Source: an uncultured Clostridia bacterium (GTDB lineage Bacteria > Bacillota > Clostridia > TANB77 > CAG-508). Taken from it: a stretch of DNA of 38,119 nt. The stretch lies in contig CALXUZ010000006.1 of NCBI GenBank assembly GCA_944391825.1, positions 1 through 38,119 of the forward strand. Direction: 5' to 3'. Shown here in pieces: positions 15,914-23,873 of the stretch; positions within the stretch are counted from its first letter, which is position 1, and each line of letters opens with the position of its first letter. The translations under genes and the position numbers were made by a program. The notes under the pieces are model-generated. The model searched no databases. It worked only from the letters and a program-made list of their open reading frames with translations, and was not told the DNA's origin.

Positions 15914-15942
15914 ATGTTAAGAGGCTTTAAGCCCCTTTTAAA

Positions 15943-17175
15943 TTATTTTTTTCTTCTTAAAATCCAGCCACTTTCTGCATTAATTGGTAATTCCATTAAA
16001 ACAGTTTGTCCTGATTTTCCCGGATTTACAGTTTGTATATTTTCATTTGTTTCTGTATCCCATAGTCTTTCAATTTTAAAACTAACTGTTTCAATTTTTT
16101 TCGGAATTAAAATTTCCATTGTATCTCCAACTGTTAGTTTATTTCTTATTTCTATAATGTATCTACCGTCTTTGTTTTTCTCTAAAACTTTTCCGCCAAA
16201 TTCATAATGTGGGTTATATTGCTTTCCTTCATATTCCTGAAAATCTTTATTATTTCTATCATTAAAATAAAATGTAGTTAGTCCCCTTGTTTTAGTTTTT
16301 TCTAGTTCTTTTAAAAATTTTGTATAATCATAGTTTTCAGGTTCTTCCATATAAACATCTATTGCATTTCTATATGCATTTACAACAGATGCCAAATAAT
16401 ATTCTGTTTTTAGCCTTCCTTCAATTTTTAGGCTGTCCACTCCCATTTCAATAATTTCTGGAATTTCTTTAATCAAGCATAAATCCTTAGAAGAAAAGAT
16501 ATATGTGCCATTTTTATCATGCTCTACAGGCATTAAATTACCTGGGTTATTATGTTCTTCTACATAAACATTATATGCCCATCTGCAACTTTGCGCACAA
16601 TCACCTAAATTTGCACTTCTACTAGCCAAAAAGTCGCTTAAAAAGCATCTGCCAGAATAGCCAAAACAAATTGCACCATGCACAAATATTTCCACCTCTA
16701 ATTCTGGTACTTTATTTTTAATAATTTCTTTTATTTGCTCTTTGTTTAATTCCCTTCCTAATATTACTCTTTTTGCACCGTTTTTCTGCCAAAAGTTGGC
16801 AGAGTGGTAACTTACTGTATTTGCCTGGGTACTAACATGAATATCCACACTTGGCGCATATTCCTTTAAAATCTCAATAACTCCGCCATCTGAAGCAATT
16901 ATTGCATCAACATGTAAATCTTCTAGCATTTGTGCCTGTTTTTTAATCTCTTCATAGTAACTATCCCAAGCATAAATATTAATTGCTGCATATACTTTTT
17001 TGCCTATGCTATGTGCATATTTAATTGTTTTTGCTAAGTCATCATCATCAACCTCTGCTCTACTTCTTAAAGATAAACTGCCTGTACCACAATAAACCGC
17101 ATCTGCTCCATATAAAAATGCTGTTTTTGCTTTTTCAAATGAGCCTGCCGGTGCTAATAATTCTGGTTTTTTCAT
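15943..17175 (-). CDS. trhP: Peptidase U32 family, tRNA U34 hydroxylase TrhP-like
   Basis: Members of this family (YegQ in E. coli, YrrN/YrrO in Bacillus) hydroxylate uridine 34 of tRNAs using prephenate, despite the 'peptidase' name. The 410-aa protein starts ELLAPAGSFEKAKTA, has VHGAICFGYSGRC and GDCAQSCRW, whose cysteines bind an iron-sulfur cluster in relatives, then SLKIEGRLK and a small C-terminal beta domain. The gene for its partner methyltransferase TrmR lies 2.8 kb upstream. It follows a glycosyltransferase and an acyltransferase gene closely, and tRNA-Ser lies just downstream. Confidence 0.87.
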   Translation of the reverse strand: MKKPELLAPAGSFEKAKTAFLYGADAVYCGTGSLSLRSRAEVDDDDLAKTIKYAHSIGKKVYAAINIYAWDSYYEEIKKQAQMLEDLHVDAIIASDGGVIEILKEYAPSVDIHVSTQANTVSYHSANFWQKNGAKRVILGRELNKEQIKEIIKNKVPELEVEIFVHGAICFGYSGRCFLSDFLASRSANLGDCAQSCRWAYNVYVEEHNNPGNLMPVEHDKNGTYIFSSKDLCLIKEIPEIIEMGVDSLKIEGRLKTEYYLASVVNAYRNAIDVYMEEPENYDYTKFLKELEKTKTRGLTTFYFNDRNNKDFQEYEGKQYNPHYEFGGKVLEKNKDGRYIIEIRNKLTVGDTMEILIPKKIETVSFKIERLWDTETNENIQTVNPGKSGQTVLMELPINAESGWILRRKK

Positions 17176-17199
17176 ATCATTTCTATCCTTTCATATATT

Positions 17200-17973
17200 T
17201 TAAAATCCAATTTCTCCATATTTCATTTCTTCTTTTTGTGAATCATCATACTGGTATTGCTCTATTACCCTTTGTTTTAAATCTTCTACTCTTTCTCTCT
17301 CTGGAAGACTCACATTAGGGTAAACTGGCTCTAATACCCTAGCATGTATGCATTTCTTTTTCTTATATAGGCTAAAAATTCCTTCTGGTTCTTCAAACTC
17401 ATATGATATTGGAATAATAGGAACATTTGCCTCTACTGCCATTTGAAATGCACCTTTTTTGAATTCTCGTATTTTTTCATAATATGGCCACAATGCACCT
17501 TCTGGATAAATATGTATTGTTTTGCCTTCTTTTAAGGCATTTTCCAACTCGTTTTTCCATCTTACTTTTTGTGATTGTTTATTTGGAATAGGTATTGCAT
17601 ATAAAAGTCTAATCAAATGCCTAATAACTGGTATTTTAAAATTACTTGCCAAACTTACAAAATATGTTCTTGTTGGGTAATTTACAAGTGCGTTCATTGT
17701 GCAATCCATTGGATGAACATGGTTTGAAATTGTAATTTTCCCATCTTCCGCTTTTCTTATATTTTGCCCGTCTTCAATTTTAAATCCGAATAATACCTTA
17801 TTTAAAATCCATACAATCGGAGCAAAAATGTGAAATATTAAATTTGAAACCAAGTTAAATATACCGTTTTTACAAATAAACTTGTAATTATTGCTTATCT
17901 CAAACTTTAATGGTTCCCACATATGAAAAACTTGGTCGTCACCTTTTAATTTTTCATAATTTACTTCTTTCAT
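17200..17973 (-). CDS. PlsC-like acyltransferase
   Basis: 257-aa member of the glycerolipid acyltransferase superfamily. The catalytic H-x4-D is NHVHPMDCT, and the later motif is IYPEGALWPY (EGT replaced by EGA), followed by VPIIPISYEF. A hydrophobic segment at about 38-65 may bind the membrane. Its partner directly upstream (35 bases) is a GT4 enzyme resembling diacylglycerol glycosyltransferases, so the pair may make or acylate a glycolipid. It is distinct from the shorter PlsC at 22518-23105. Confidence 0.82.
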   Translation of the reverse strand: MKEVNYEKLKGDDQVFHMWEPLKFEISNNYKFICKNGIFNLVSNLIFHIFAPIVWILNKVLFGFKIEDGQNIRKAEDGKITISNHVHPMDCTMNALVNYPTRTYFVSLASNFKIPVIRHLIRLLYAIPIPNKQSQKVRWKNELENALKEGKTIHIYPEGALWPYYEKIREFKKGAFQMAVEANVPIIPISYEFEEPEGIFSLYKKKKCIHARVLEPVYPNVSLPERERVEDLKQRVIEQYQYDDSQKEEMKYGEIGF

Positions 17974-18008
17974 TTTTTCATTTTCCTTTTCATATTATAT
18001 TTTTTATC

Positions 18009-19139
18009 CTATGCTTTTCTTTCTACTATTTCCTCTTTAAACATTTCTTCCATTTTGTGAATACTATTTTCTATTTTAAAATTCTCTGCAAATTTTGCAT
18101 ATTCTTTTTCCATTTTTTGTTTTTCTTCTGCATTATCTAACCAATAATCAATTTTATTTTTAAGTTCTTCGCTATTTCCTGCTTCAAAAAGGCTCCTTTC
18201 ATCTAATGCAAATTGCTTTGTTGCAGATTGAGTACTTTTAGCAATTACAGGAACAAGTCCAGTTGCAATTGCCTCTATACAAGAAATGGCTTCTATTTCT
18301 GCATCTGAGGTATGCACATATAAATCTGTGTAACTTAGTAATTTTTTTAAATCTTCTTTTTCAAAAAAGTCCATAATAGGCTTATTTGCAAGTTCTTCAC
18401 CCATTTTTGTATATTGTTTTTTCATTGGTCCATTTCCTGCAAAAACTAATTGAATTTTATTTGAATATTTTGATTTTTTACTTGCTTCTATTAATAAATC
18501 CTGCCTCTTTTCTGCAGATAACCTTCCAACCATAGTAATTACAATTTTGTCTTTTAGTTCTTCTGGCTTTTCTGATTTATTATATCCCCAGTCTGGTTCA
18601 ATTCCATTTGATATAACATGCAATTTTGCGGTATATCCATGTTTTGATAATTCATCTGCAATTAACTTACTTGGGCAATGTATATGATTAAATCTATTAA
18701 AAAACTTATCTCTAAACAAATAATATATCTGGTCATTTACCTTTGTTTTTTTACCTAACCCAATAGTATATGTAATATTTTCTGGTTGCACATGAAAAGC
18801 CGTAGTTCTAGGTTTATTTAATTCTTCACATATTTTTAAGCCTTTTCTAGATAATAGAAATGGCATATAAAAATGCACTACTTCTGCCCACTCAATTGCC
18901 TTTCTTAGTTCTTCTTCATTAGGTTTTGCAAATTCCATACCCTGTGATTTAATAATTTTATTAGCAATTGGTGGCAATTTTAATTCTTTTACAACATATT
19001 TATCTTTATCTTGTTTGCCTGTGCTAATTACCCTTACTTCATTTCCAGCTTTTCTTAAATTCTCCACAAACCTTCTTGCAGAAATTGTAGTTCCGTTATT
19101 TGCTCCGTCATACTGGTCTATTACAACTAGTATATTCAT
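18009..19139 (-). CDS. GT4 glycosyltransferase, glycolipid type
   Basis: 376-aa GT-B enzyme. The N-terminus is MNILVVIDQYDGANNGTTIS, the middle has HVISNGIEPDW and MVGRLSAEKRQDLLIEA, and the donor-site segment is SDAEIEAISCIEAIATGLVPV. The layout resembles Bacillota 1,2-diacylglycerol 3-glucosyl/mannosyltransferases, which make membrane glycolipids and lipoteichoic anchors; the exact sugar cannot be read from the sequence. It is first in a probable operon with the acyltransferase and trhP. Confidence 0.82.
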   Translation of the reverse strand: MNILVVIDQYDGANNGTTISARRFVENLRKAGNEVRVISTGKQDKDKYVVKELKLPPIANKIIKSQGMEFAKPNEEELRKAIEWAEVVHFYMPFLLSRKGLKICEELNKPRTTAFHVQPENITYTIGLGKKTKVNDQIYYLFRDKFFNRFNHIHCPSKLIADELSKHGYTAKLHVISNGIEPDWGYNKSEKPEELKDKIVITMVGRLSAEKRQDLLIEASKKSKYSNKIQLVFAGNGPMKKQYTKMGEELANKPIMDFFEKEDLKKLLSYTDLYVHTSDAEIEAISCIEAIATGLVPVIAKSTQSATKQFALDERSLFEAGNSEELKNKIDYWLDNAEEKQKMEKEYAKFAENFKIENSIHKMEEMFKEEIVERKA

Positions 19140-19184
19140 GCTTATCTAATTCCTTTCATTTTTTAATCTTTTGCACCTTTAAAG

Positions 19185-19190
19185 ATTATA
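19185..19190 (-). promoter_or_regulatory. Extended -10 promoter for GT4-acyltransferase-trhP
   Basis: Minus strand: TGATATAAT, an extended -10 element; no good -35 is seen. It lies about 45 bases before the GT4 start. Confidence 0.45.
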
Positions 19191-19304
19191 TCATATTTTT
19201 ACAATTTTGGCTATTTTTTTATAAAATCTTTAATTTTTTGCTTTATACTCTATATATTTCCTTATATTTTTTTAGTTTTTCTTTTCTTTCTGGATAAAAT
19301 GCTG

Positions 19305-19310
19305 TATAAT
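19305..19310 (+). promoter_or_regulatory. -10 element before the CmpB-like gene
   Basis: TATAAT at 19305-19310, preceded by CTG; the -35 region is only T-rich. A transcript from here would start near 19317 and carry the palindromic repeat at 19333-19376 in its leader. The 19140-19304 part of this gap is AT-rich and holds only the opposing promoter. Confidence 0.45.
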
Positions 19311-19332
19311 ATGTGCATGTAATAATGAAGAT

Positions 19333-19376
19333 GCGTCCCCAAGTCACCCTAAATAGGGTGAGTCGGACCCGTCCCC
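19333..19376. repeat. 44-bp REP-like palindromic element, copy 2
   Basis: Same length and orientation as copy 1 at 6761 (37 of 44 positions identical). The core stem is TCACCCT-AAAT-AGGGTGA, and CGTCCCC occurs as a direct repeat at both ends. It ends 4 bases before the GGAG ribosome binding site of the CmpB-like gene. Confidence 0.8.
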
Positions 19377-19390
19377 AAAAGGAGATTGTT

Positions 19391-19927
19391 ATGCAAAAGC
19401 TTAAATTAAGTAGATTTGAATTATATGTGTTATACTTTTTTATTTTTGCTTTTATTGGATGGCTAATGGAAACTATTTATGCTATTTTTACACTAGGTCA
19501 TTTTGTGAAAAGAGGTTTTTTATATGGTCCAATTTGCCCTATTTATGGTTATGGTGCTTTAATGCTTATTCTATTTTTAGCAAAGTATCGTAAAAATAAT
19601 TTAAAACTTTTTGTATATGCAGCTATCATTTTCTCTGCATTTGAATATGTTGTTAGTTATGGTCTTGATGCATTATTTGCTATGCATTGGTGGGATTATT
19701 CTACTAGGTTTTTCAACTTAAATGGGCGTATTACTCTTTCTTTCTCTATAGCATGGGGAATTATTGCAATTTTATTTATTAATCACATATACCCATTTTT
19801 AAAAAAGAAAGTCAATTTAGTATTATCCAAAATTCCATATGGTTTGCAACTAACTATAGTTAGGGTATTTTCACTAATTTTTGTTGTTGATACAGTTTCA
19901 TCATTTATTAGATATTTAAGTATTTAA
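19391..19927 (+). CDS. CmpB-like putative ABC transporter type IV protein
   Basis: 178-aa integral membrane protein of the 'putative ABC-transporter type IV' family (CmpB). Signs are FAFIGWLMETIYAIFT, KRGFLYGPICPIYGYGAL and FEYVVSYGLDALFAMHWWDYS, with about five transmembrane helices. Function unproven in the family; no ATP-binding partner is nearby. I chose ATG at 19391 because GGAG precedes it by 7 bases; an upstream in-frame ATG (19313) would translate the palindromic repeat into protein, which is implausible. Confidence 0.85.
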   Translation: MQKLKLSRFELYVLYFFIFAFIGWLMETIYAIFTLGHFVKRGFLYGPICPIYGYGALMLILFLAKYRKNNLKLFVYAAIIFSAFEYVVSYGLDALFAMHWWDYSTRFFNLNGRITLSFSIAWGIIAILFINHIYPFLKKKVNLVLSKIPYGLQLTIVRVFSLIFVVDTVSSFIRYLSI

Positions 19928-19960
19928 AAATCCCACGATTAAATCTCGTGAGATTTTTTA
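19928..19960 (+). terminator. Terminator of the CmpB-like gene
   Basis: AAATC-C-CACGA / TCGTG-A-GATTT (one mismatch) followed by TTTT. It starts right after the stop and overlaps the 3' end of the convergent trmR gene (stop at 19939). Confidence 0.75.
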
Positions 19961-20544
19961 ATTACTTTTGATATTGCTAGTCCGTCACCTATTTCTAAAA
20001 CTTTCGATTCTAAATTTGGATTATTATTAATTTCTGCAATATACTCCCTTAAATTATTAACTGCAGTGCGTTGTTTATGTTTGTTGTAATCACTCATAAC
20101 ATAGCCTTTATATAAAATATTATCTGCTATTATTATGCTATCTTCGTGGCTTAACCTAATTGCTTCACTTAAGAAAAATGGATATTTTCCTTTTGCCGCA
20201 TCAATAAAAATAACGTCATATTCATTATCCAGAGTTGGCAAAATTTCAACTGCATCACCTTCATAAATGCAAATTTTATCTTCCACTTCTGCTTTTTTTA
20301 TATTCTCTCTTGCCTCTTTTACTCTATCAGGGTCTCTTTCTATTGTGTCAATTCTTCCTTCATGCCCTAAATACTCGGAAAAGCAGATGGCTGAATATCC
20401 AACTGCTGTTCCTATTTCTAATATTCTACTTAATCTTTCTTTTTTTAAAATTTCAGCTAAAACCTCTAAAGTATCATCCATAATAATTGGAATATGTTCA
20501 TCTAGTGCCTTTTGCTTAATTTTAATCAATTCTTCTTTATTCAT
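19939..20544 (-). CDS. trmR: O-methyltransferase, TrmR (YrrM)-like
   Basis: SAM-dependent, metal-binding O-methyltransferase of 201 aa. Motifs: RILEIGTAVGYSAICFSEYL (SAM loop), IDTIERDPDR (ribose-binding acid), IFIDAAKGKY and IIADNILYKG (metal/catalytic residues). In Bacillus, YrrM/TrmR methylates 5-hydroxyuridine-34 of tRNAs, the product of TrhP. A TrhP-like gene lies at 15943-17175, which favours this role over a catechol-type methyltransferase. The typA stop is 3 bases upstream of its start, so it is co-transcribed with typA. Confidence 0.85.
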   Translation of the reverse strand: MNKEELIKIKQKALDEHIPIIMDDTLEVLAEILKKERLSRILEIGTAVGYSAICFSEYLGHEGRIDTIERDPDRVKEARENIKKAEVEDKICIYEGDAVEILPTLDNEYDVIFIDAAKGKYPFFLSEAIRLSHEDSIIIADNILYKGYVMSDYNKHKQRTAVNNLREYIAEINNNPNLESKVLEIGDGLAISKVIKKSHEI

Positions 20545-20547
20545 ATA

Positions 20548-22371
20548 TTATTCGGCTGAATTTCTTCTAGCCATCCTTTCCCTAGTTTTATTATCTAATA
20601 TTTTCTTTCTTAAACGAATATTTTTTGGTGTTACTTCTACAAGTTCATCTTCTGCAATAAATTCAATTGCCTTTTCTAGAGACATTTGAATTGGTGGAAC
20701 TAAACGTAAAGCATCATCTGAACCAGAAGCTCTAGTATTGGTTAAATGTTTTTCTTTGCATACATTTATAGAAATATCTTCATTTCTTGAGTTTATCCCC
20801 ACTATCATACCTTCATATACTTCTACACCTGGGCCAATTAGTAATTCTCCTCTTTCTTGAGCATTGTATAGTCCATAAGTAATAGAAGTTCCTGGCTCAA
20901 AAGCTACTAAAACACCTCTTGTTCTTGATTGTATTTCACCTTTATATGGCTCATATGAATCAAAAATGCTGTTCATTGTTCCTTCGCCTTTTGTATCTGT
21001 TAAAAATTCTGTCCTATAACCAATTAAACCTCTTGCAGGAATTTTAAATTCTACCTTTGTATGACCTATTTCAGCAGGTTCCATATTAAGCATTTCTGCT
21101 TTTCTTCTACCTAGTTTTTCAATTACATTTCCTATGCAGTCATCAGGTACATTTACAACCAATCTTTCAATTGGTTCACATTTTACACCATCAATTTCTT
21201 TAAAAATAACCTTTGGGCGAGATACTAAAAGTTCAAAACCTTCTCTTCTCATTGTTTCAATAAGTACAGATAAATGTAATTCTCCACGTCCGCAAACTTC
21301 AAAGCTGTCCGGTGTATCAGTTTCTTTTACACGTAAGCTTACATTTCTTTCTAGTTCTTTAAATAATCTATCACGAATATGCCTTGAAGTAACAAATTGT
21401 CCTTCTCTACCAGCTAGTGGTCCATTATTTACACTAAATGTCATAGATACTGTAGGTTCATCAATATCTACAAACTCAATTTTTTCAGGATTATTAATAT
21501 CACAAATTGTCTCACCAATATTAATATCTGGGATACCAGAAGTGCAAACAATATCACCTGCTCCAACTTCTTCTACTTCAACTCTTTTTAATCCTTGATA
21601 AGTAAATAGTTTTGCAATTTTTCCTTGCACAACTTTGCCATCTCTTTTGCAAACACTAACTGCCATACCAGCTTTTATTGTGCCACGCTCTACTCTACCA
21701 ACTGCAATTCTTCCCAAATAATCATCATAGTCAATATTAGAAACTAGCATTTGCATTGTTCCCTCTTGCTCACAAGCAGGTGGGTTAATAGTTTTTATAA
21801 TAGTATCAAAAATACAAGTAACATTGTCGCTTTCGTCTTCTAAATTCATTTTTGCAATACCATTTTTAGCAGAAGCATAAATTACAGGAAAATCTAATTG
21901 TTCGTCATTTGCATTTAGCTCAATAAATAGCTCTAGAACTTGGTCTACAACTTTTAAAGGATTTGCACCTGGTCTATCTATTTTATTAATAACAACAATT
22001 GGTTTTAAATTTAAAGCCAATGATTTTTTCAAAACCTCTCTTGTTTGTGGCATTGGTCCTTCAAAAGCATCAACTAAAAGAAGTACACCATCTACCATTT
22101 TAAGTACACGTTCTACTTCTCCACCAAAATCCGCATGTCCTGGGGTGTCAACTATATTAATTTTAACACCATTATACATAACAGAAGTATTTTTAGAAAG
22201 AATTGTAATACCTCTTTCCTTTTCAATATCCCCTGAATCCATTACTCTTTCAGCCACTTGCTCATTTTCCCTAAAAATATGGCTTTGCCTTAAAAGTGCA
22301 TCTACCAATGTAGTTTTTCCATGGTCTACGTGTGCAATTATTGCTATGTTTCTAATATTTTTATTATTCAT
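20548..22371 (-). CDS. typA: Translational GTPase TypA/BipA
   Basis: Ribosome-binding GTPase of the EF-G family that aids 50S assembly and growth under stress. The 607-aa length is typical. G-domain motifs are AHVDHGKTTL, GITI switch (EKERGITILSKN), DTPGHADFGGE and NKIDRPGANP, followed by the beta-barrel, two EF-G-like domains and the TypA-specific C-terminus (KIPARGLIGYRTEFLTDT, TRGVLVAFEPG). It is transcribed into trmR. Confidence 0.97.
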   Translation of the reverse strand: MNNKNIRNIAIIAHVDHGKTTLVDALLRQSHIFRENEQVAERVMDSGDIEKERGITILSKNTSVMYNGVKINIVDTPGHADFGGEVERVLKMVDGVLLLVDAFEGPMPQTREVLKKSLALNLKPIVVINKIDRPGANPLKVVDQVLELFIELNANDEQLDFPVIYASAKNGIAKMNLEDESDNVTCIFDTIIKTINPPACEQEGTMQMLVSNIDYDDYLGRIAVGRVERGTIKAGMAVSVCKRDGKVVQGKIAKLFTYQGLKRVEVEEVGAGDIVCTSGIPDINIGETICDINNPEKIEFVDIDEPTVSMTFSVNNGPLAGREGQFVTSRHIRDRLFKELERNVSLRVKETDTPDSFEVCGRGELHLSVLIETMRREGFELLVSRPKVIFKEIDGVKCEPIERLVVNVPDDCIGNVIEKLGRRKAEMLNMEPAEIGHTKVEFKIPARGLIGYRTEFLTDTKGEGTMNSIFDSYEPYKGEIQSRTRGVLVAFEPGTSITYGLYNAQERGELLIGPGVEVYEGMIVGINSRNEDISINVCKEKHLTNTRASGSDDALRLVPPIQMSLEKAIEFIAEDELVEVTPKNIRLRKKILDNKTRERMARRNSAE

Positions 22372-22447
22372 CTTTATTACCCCTTATATATTTTTTTAAT
22401 TTATCACATCTTTGTATTATGTAACTTTAATTAATGATTTTTACTGC

Positions 22448-22486
22448 AAAAAATATAGTGAAAATTTAATTACTCACTATATTTTT
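22448..22486. terminator. plsC terminator
   Basis: A perfect 13-bp stem, AAAAATATAGTGA (22449-22461) with TCACTATATTTTT (22474-22486), and a 12-base loop, T-rich on both sides. It lies between the plsC stop and typA and mainly serves the minus-strand transcript of plsC. Confidence 0.8.
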
Positions 22487-22517
22487 ATTTTTCTAAATTA
22501 ACATATATTATTATACT

Positions 22518-23105
22518 CTAGTTCATTTCCTTTGTCAACATAATTATGTTATCCATAATCTCTTTGCTAACTTTATCTAAAACCTCTTTTTCTGGTTTAT
22601 TTGAATAATATTCACTAAAATCTAAAGGTTTGCCATAATTAAGAGTTACCTTATGAAATGGCTTCATCTCACCTTGAATTCCAACTGGAATCACTGGAAC
22701 TTTCCCCTTTAAAGCCATAAATGCAGCACCATTTTGTGCTTTTCCGTTTTTTTCCATACCATGTCTAGTTCCTTCTGGGAATATCATTAAAATATGACCT
22801 TCTTTTAGCACTTTTAAGGAAAATTTTAATGATTCAATGTCCATTTTTCCTCTTTTAACAGGAAACACCCAACATTTTTTAGCAAACCATTTTATAAAGC
22901 CATTTTTAAATAATTCCTGCTTTGCCATAATATACATTTTTCTTTTAGAACATGATACTATAATTGGTGGGTCCCAATTTGACTTGTGATTTGCACACAT
23001 TATATATGCTCCAGTTTCTGGCACATTTTCTTCTCCTACTTTTTTTACTCTAAAAACTACATATGAAAAAATACGTACTAAAAATACAACAATTGCTCTA
23101 ACCAT
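22518..23105 (-). CDS. plsC: 1-acyl-sn-glycerol-3-phosphate acyltransferase
   Basis: Acylates lysophosphatidic acid to phosphatidic acid in phospholipid synthesis. In 195 aa: an N-terminal membrane helix, catalytic NHKSNWDPP (H-x4-D), the FPEGTRHG motif and the VPVIPVGIQG strand, all in the family order. The length is normal for bacterial PlsC. It has its own promoter and terminator, so it is a single-gene unit. Confidence 0.93.
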   Translation of the reverse strand: MVRAIVVFLVRIFSYVVFRVKKVGEENVPETGAYIMCANHKSNWDPPIIVSCSKRKMYIMAKQELFKNGFIKWFAKKCWVFPVKRGKMDIESLKFSLKVLKEGHILMIFPEGTRHGMEKNGKAQNGAAFMALKGKVPVIPVGIQGEMKPFHKVTLNYGKPLDFSEYYSNKPEKEVLDKVSKEIMDNIIMLTKEMN

Positions 23106-23140
23106 AATTTGTTTCCTTCCGATATAATAAAGTCAAATAT

Positions 23141-23168
23141 ATTTTAACATAGCATATCTTAATGTCAA
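23141..23168 (-). promoter_or_regulatory. plsC promoter
   Basis: Minus strand: TTGACA (23163-23168), a 16-base spacer, TAAAAT (23141-23146), about 35 bases before the ATG. Confidence 0.7.
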
Positions 23169-23191
23169 GTTTTTATTTTCTATTTTTAATC

Positions 23192-23488
23192 TTATTTTTT
23201 ATTTCTAACTTGTTCTAGTGGTACAATTCTTATAGTATAGCCCATAGGATATAATAATTTAAATAATGTATCTATCCTTGGAGAATTAGTATGCTTTTCT
23301 ATTCTAGCTATTACTGGTTGCTTAATTCCAGTTAGTTTGCTTAATTGTTGTTGGGTAAGATTATTCTTCTTTCTTGCCTCTATAGTTGCCTTTATTATAT
23401 CTTCTTCCATCTTAATTTCTTCTTCTTCTTCTGGAGTAAATTTCAAACTTGCTTTTACTTCTTTCCAAGTCAATTCCTTCTCACTCAT
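23192..23488 (-). CDS. higA: HTH antitoxin, HigA-like
   Basis: 98-aa protein with an acidic N-terminal helix (TPEEEEEIKMEEDIIKATIE) and an XRE-type HTH at about 42-78 (LTQQQLSKLTGIKQPVIARI). HigA antitoxins neutralise HigB mRNA-cutting toxins and repress their own promoter. ATG at 23488 has AGGAGG 10 bases before it. It is the third gene of a locus whose toxin has lost its N-terminal half. Still intact, it may act only as a repressor of the operator at 23844-23865. Confidence 0.85.
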   Translation of the reverse strand: MSEKELTWKEVKASLKFTPEEEEEIKMEEDIIKATIEARKKNNLTQQQLSKLTGIKQPVIARIEKHTNSPRIDTLFKLLYPMGYTIRIVPLEQVRNKK

Positions 23489-23515
23489 TGTCTATTTGCC
23501 TCCTTTTATAATCTT

Positions 23516-23665
23516 TTAATAATTTCTTTGAATAATATTATTACTTTCCTTTAATCCAATCATAGCATTGATAATATCCATCTCCAATTTTATAAGTTCT
23601 TCCTCTTCTGAAGTAATATTTAATTCCTTTTCAAATTCATTCCATTCTGTAAATTTATTAGCCAT
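23516..23665 (-). CDS. Truncated HTH-less antitoxin-like peptide
   Basis: A 49-aa reading frame. Its EEEELIKLEMDIINAMIG stretch matches the EEEEEIKMEEDIIKATIE stretch of the intact HigA-like protein, and both begin with a ...W-x-E... segment. It ends where the HTH would begin (SNNIIQRNY-stop against KNNLTQQQL). So it looks like a duplicated antitoxin cut off before its DNA-binding domain. AAAGGAGAT lies before its ATG, and the start is 4 bases from the toxin-remnant stop, as in an operon. Whether it is translated or functional is not known. Confidence 0.65.
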   Translation of the reverse strand: MANKFTEWNEFEKELNITSEEEELIKLEMDIINAMIGLKESNNIIQRNY

Positions 23666-23669
23666 TTTT

Positions 23670-23810
23670 CTATCTCCTTTTCATATAATCTTCTAAACAT
23701 TTCTTTGCTTTTATGATTTCATATTTAGGTGTCTTTTGAGTTTTCTTAATAAAACATGTTAATAATACAAATTTATTATTATCTAGACAAGCAAAAAGTA
23801 TTTTATACAT
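23670..23810 (-). pseudogene. higB: HigB (phage Gp49-like) toxin, C-terminal remnant
   Basis: A 46-aa frame holding the hallmark C-terminus of Gp49/HigB toxins: an ILFACLDNNKFVLLTCF strand pair, then KKTQKTPKYEIIKAKK and LEDYMKRR. Full-length relatives are about 100-120 aa; the N-terminal half is missing although the promoter just upstream is intact. GAGGTG stands before the ATG at 23810, so a short peptide could still be made. An RNase activity is unlikely without the missing half. It lies first in the operon. Confidence 0.75.
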
Positions 23811-23843
23811 TAAATTGTTGCACCTCTTTCATGGCACATATTT

Positions 23844-23873
23844 ATTATAACATATTTGTTATAATCGTGTCAA
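23844..23873 (-). promoter_or_regulatory. Promoter with operator palindrome of the higBA-like locus
   Basis: Minus strand: TTGACA (23868-23873), an 18-base spacer, TATAAT (23844-23849). A perfect inverted repeat ATTATAACA-AATA-TGTTATAAT (23844-23865) covers the -10 box and most of the spacer, the normal place for an antitoxin operator. Confidence 0.8.

Noticed and set aside
15914-15942. Strong terminator of the trhP gene
   Set aside because: AAGGGGC/GCCTCTT can pair with one G-U, but no T-run follows on the minus strand before tRNA-Ser, so it was not listed as a terminator.
19313-19390. N-terminal extension of the CmpB-like protein
   Set aside because: The open frame runs through the palindromic repeat; the GGAG site before 19391 and the family start support the shorter protein.
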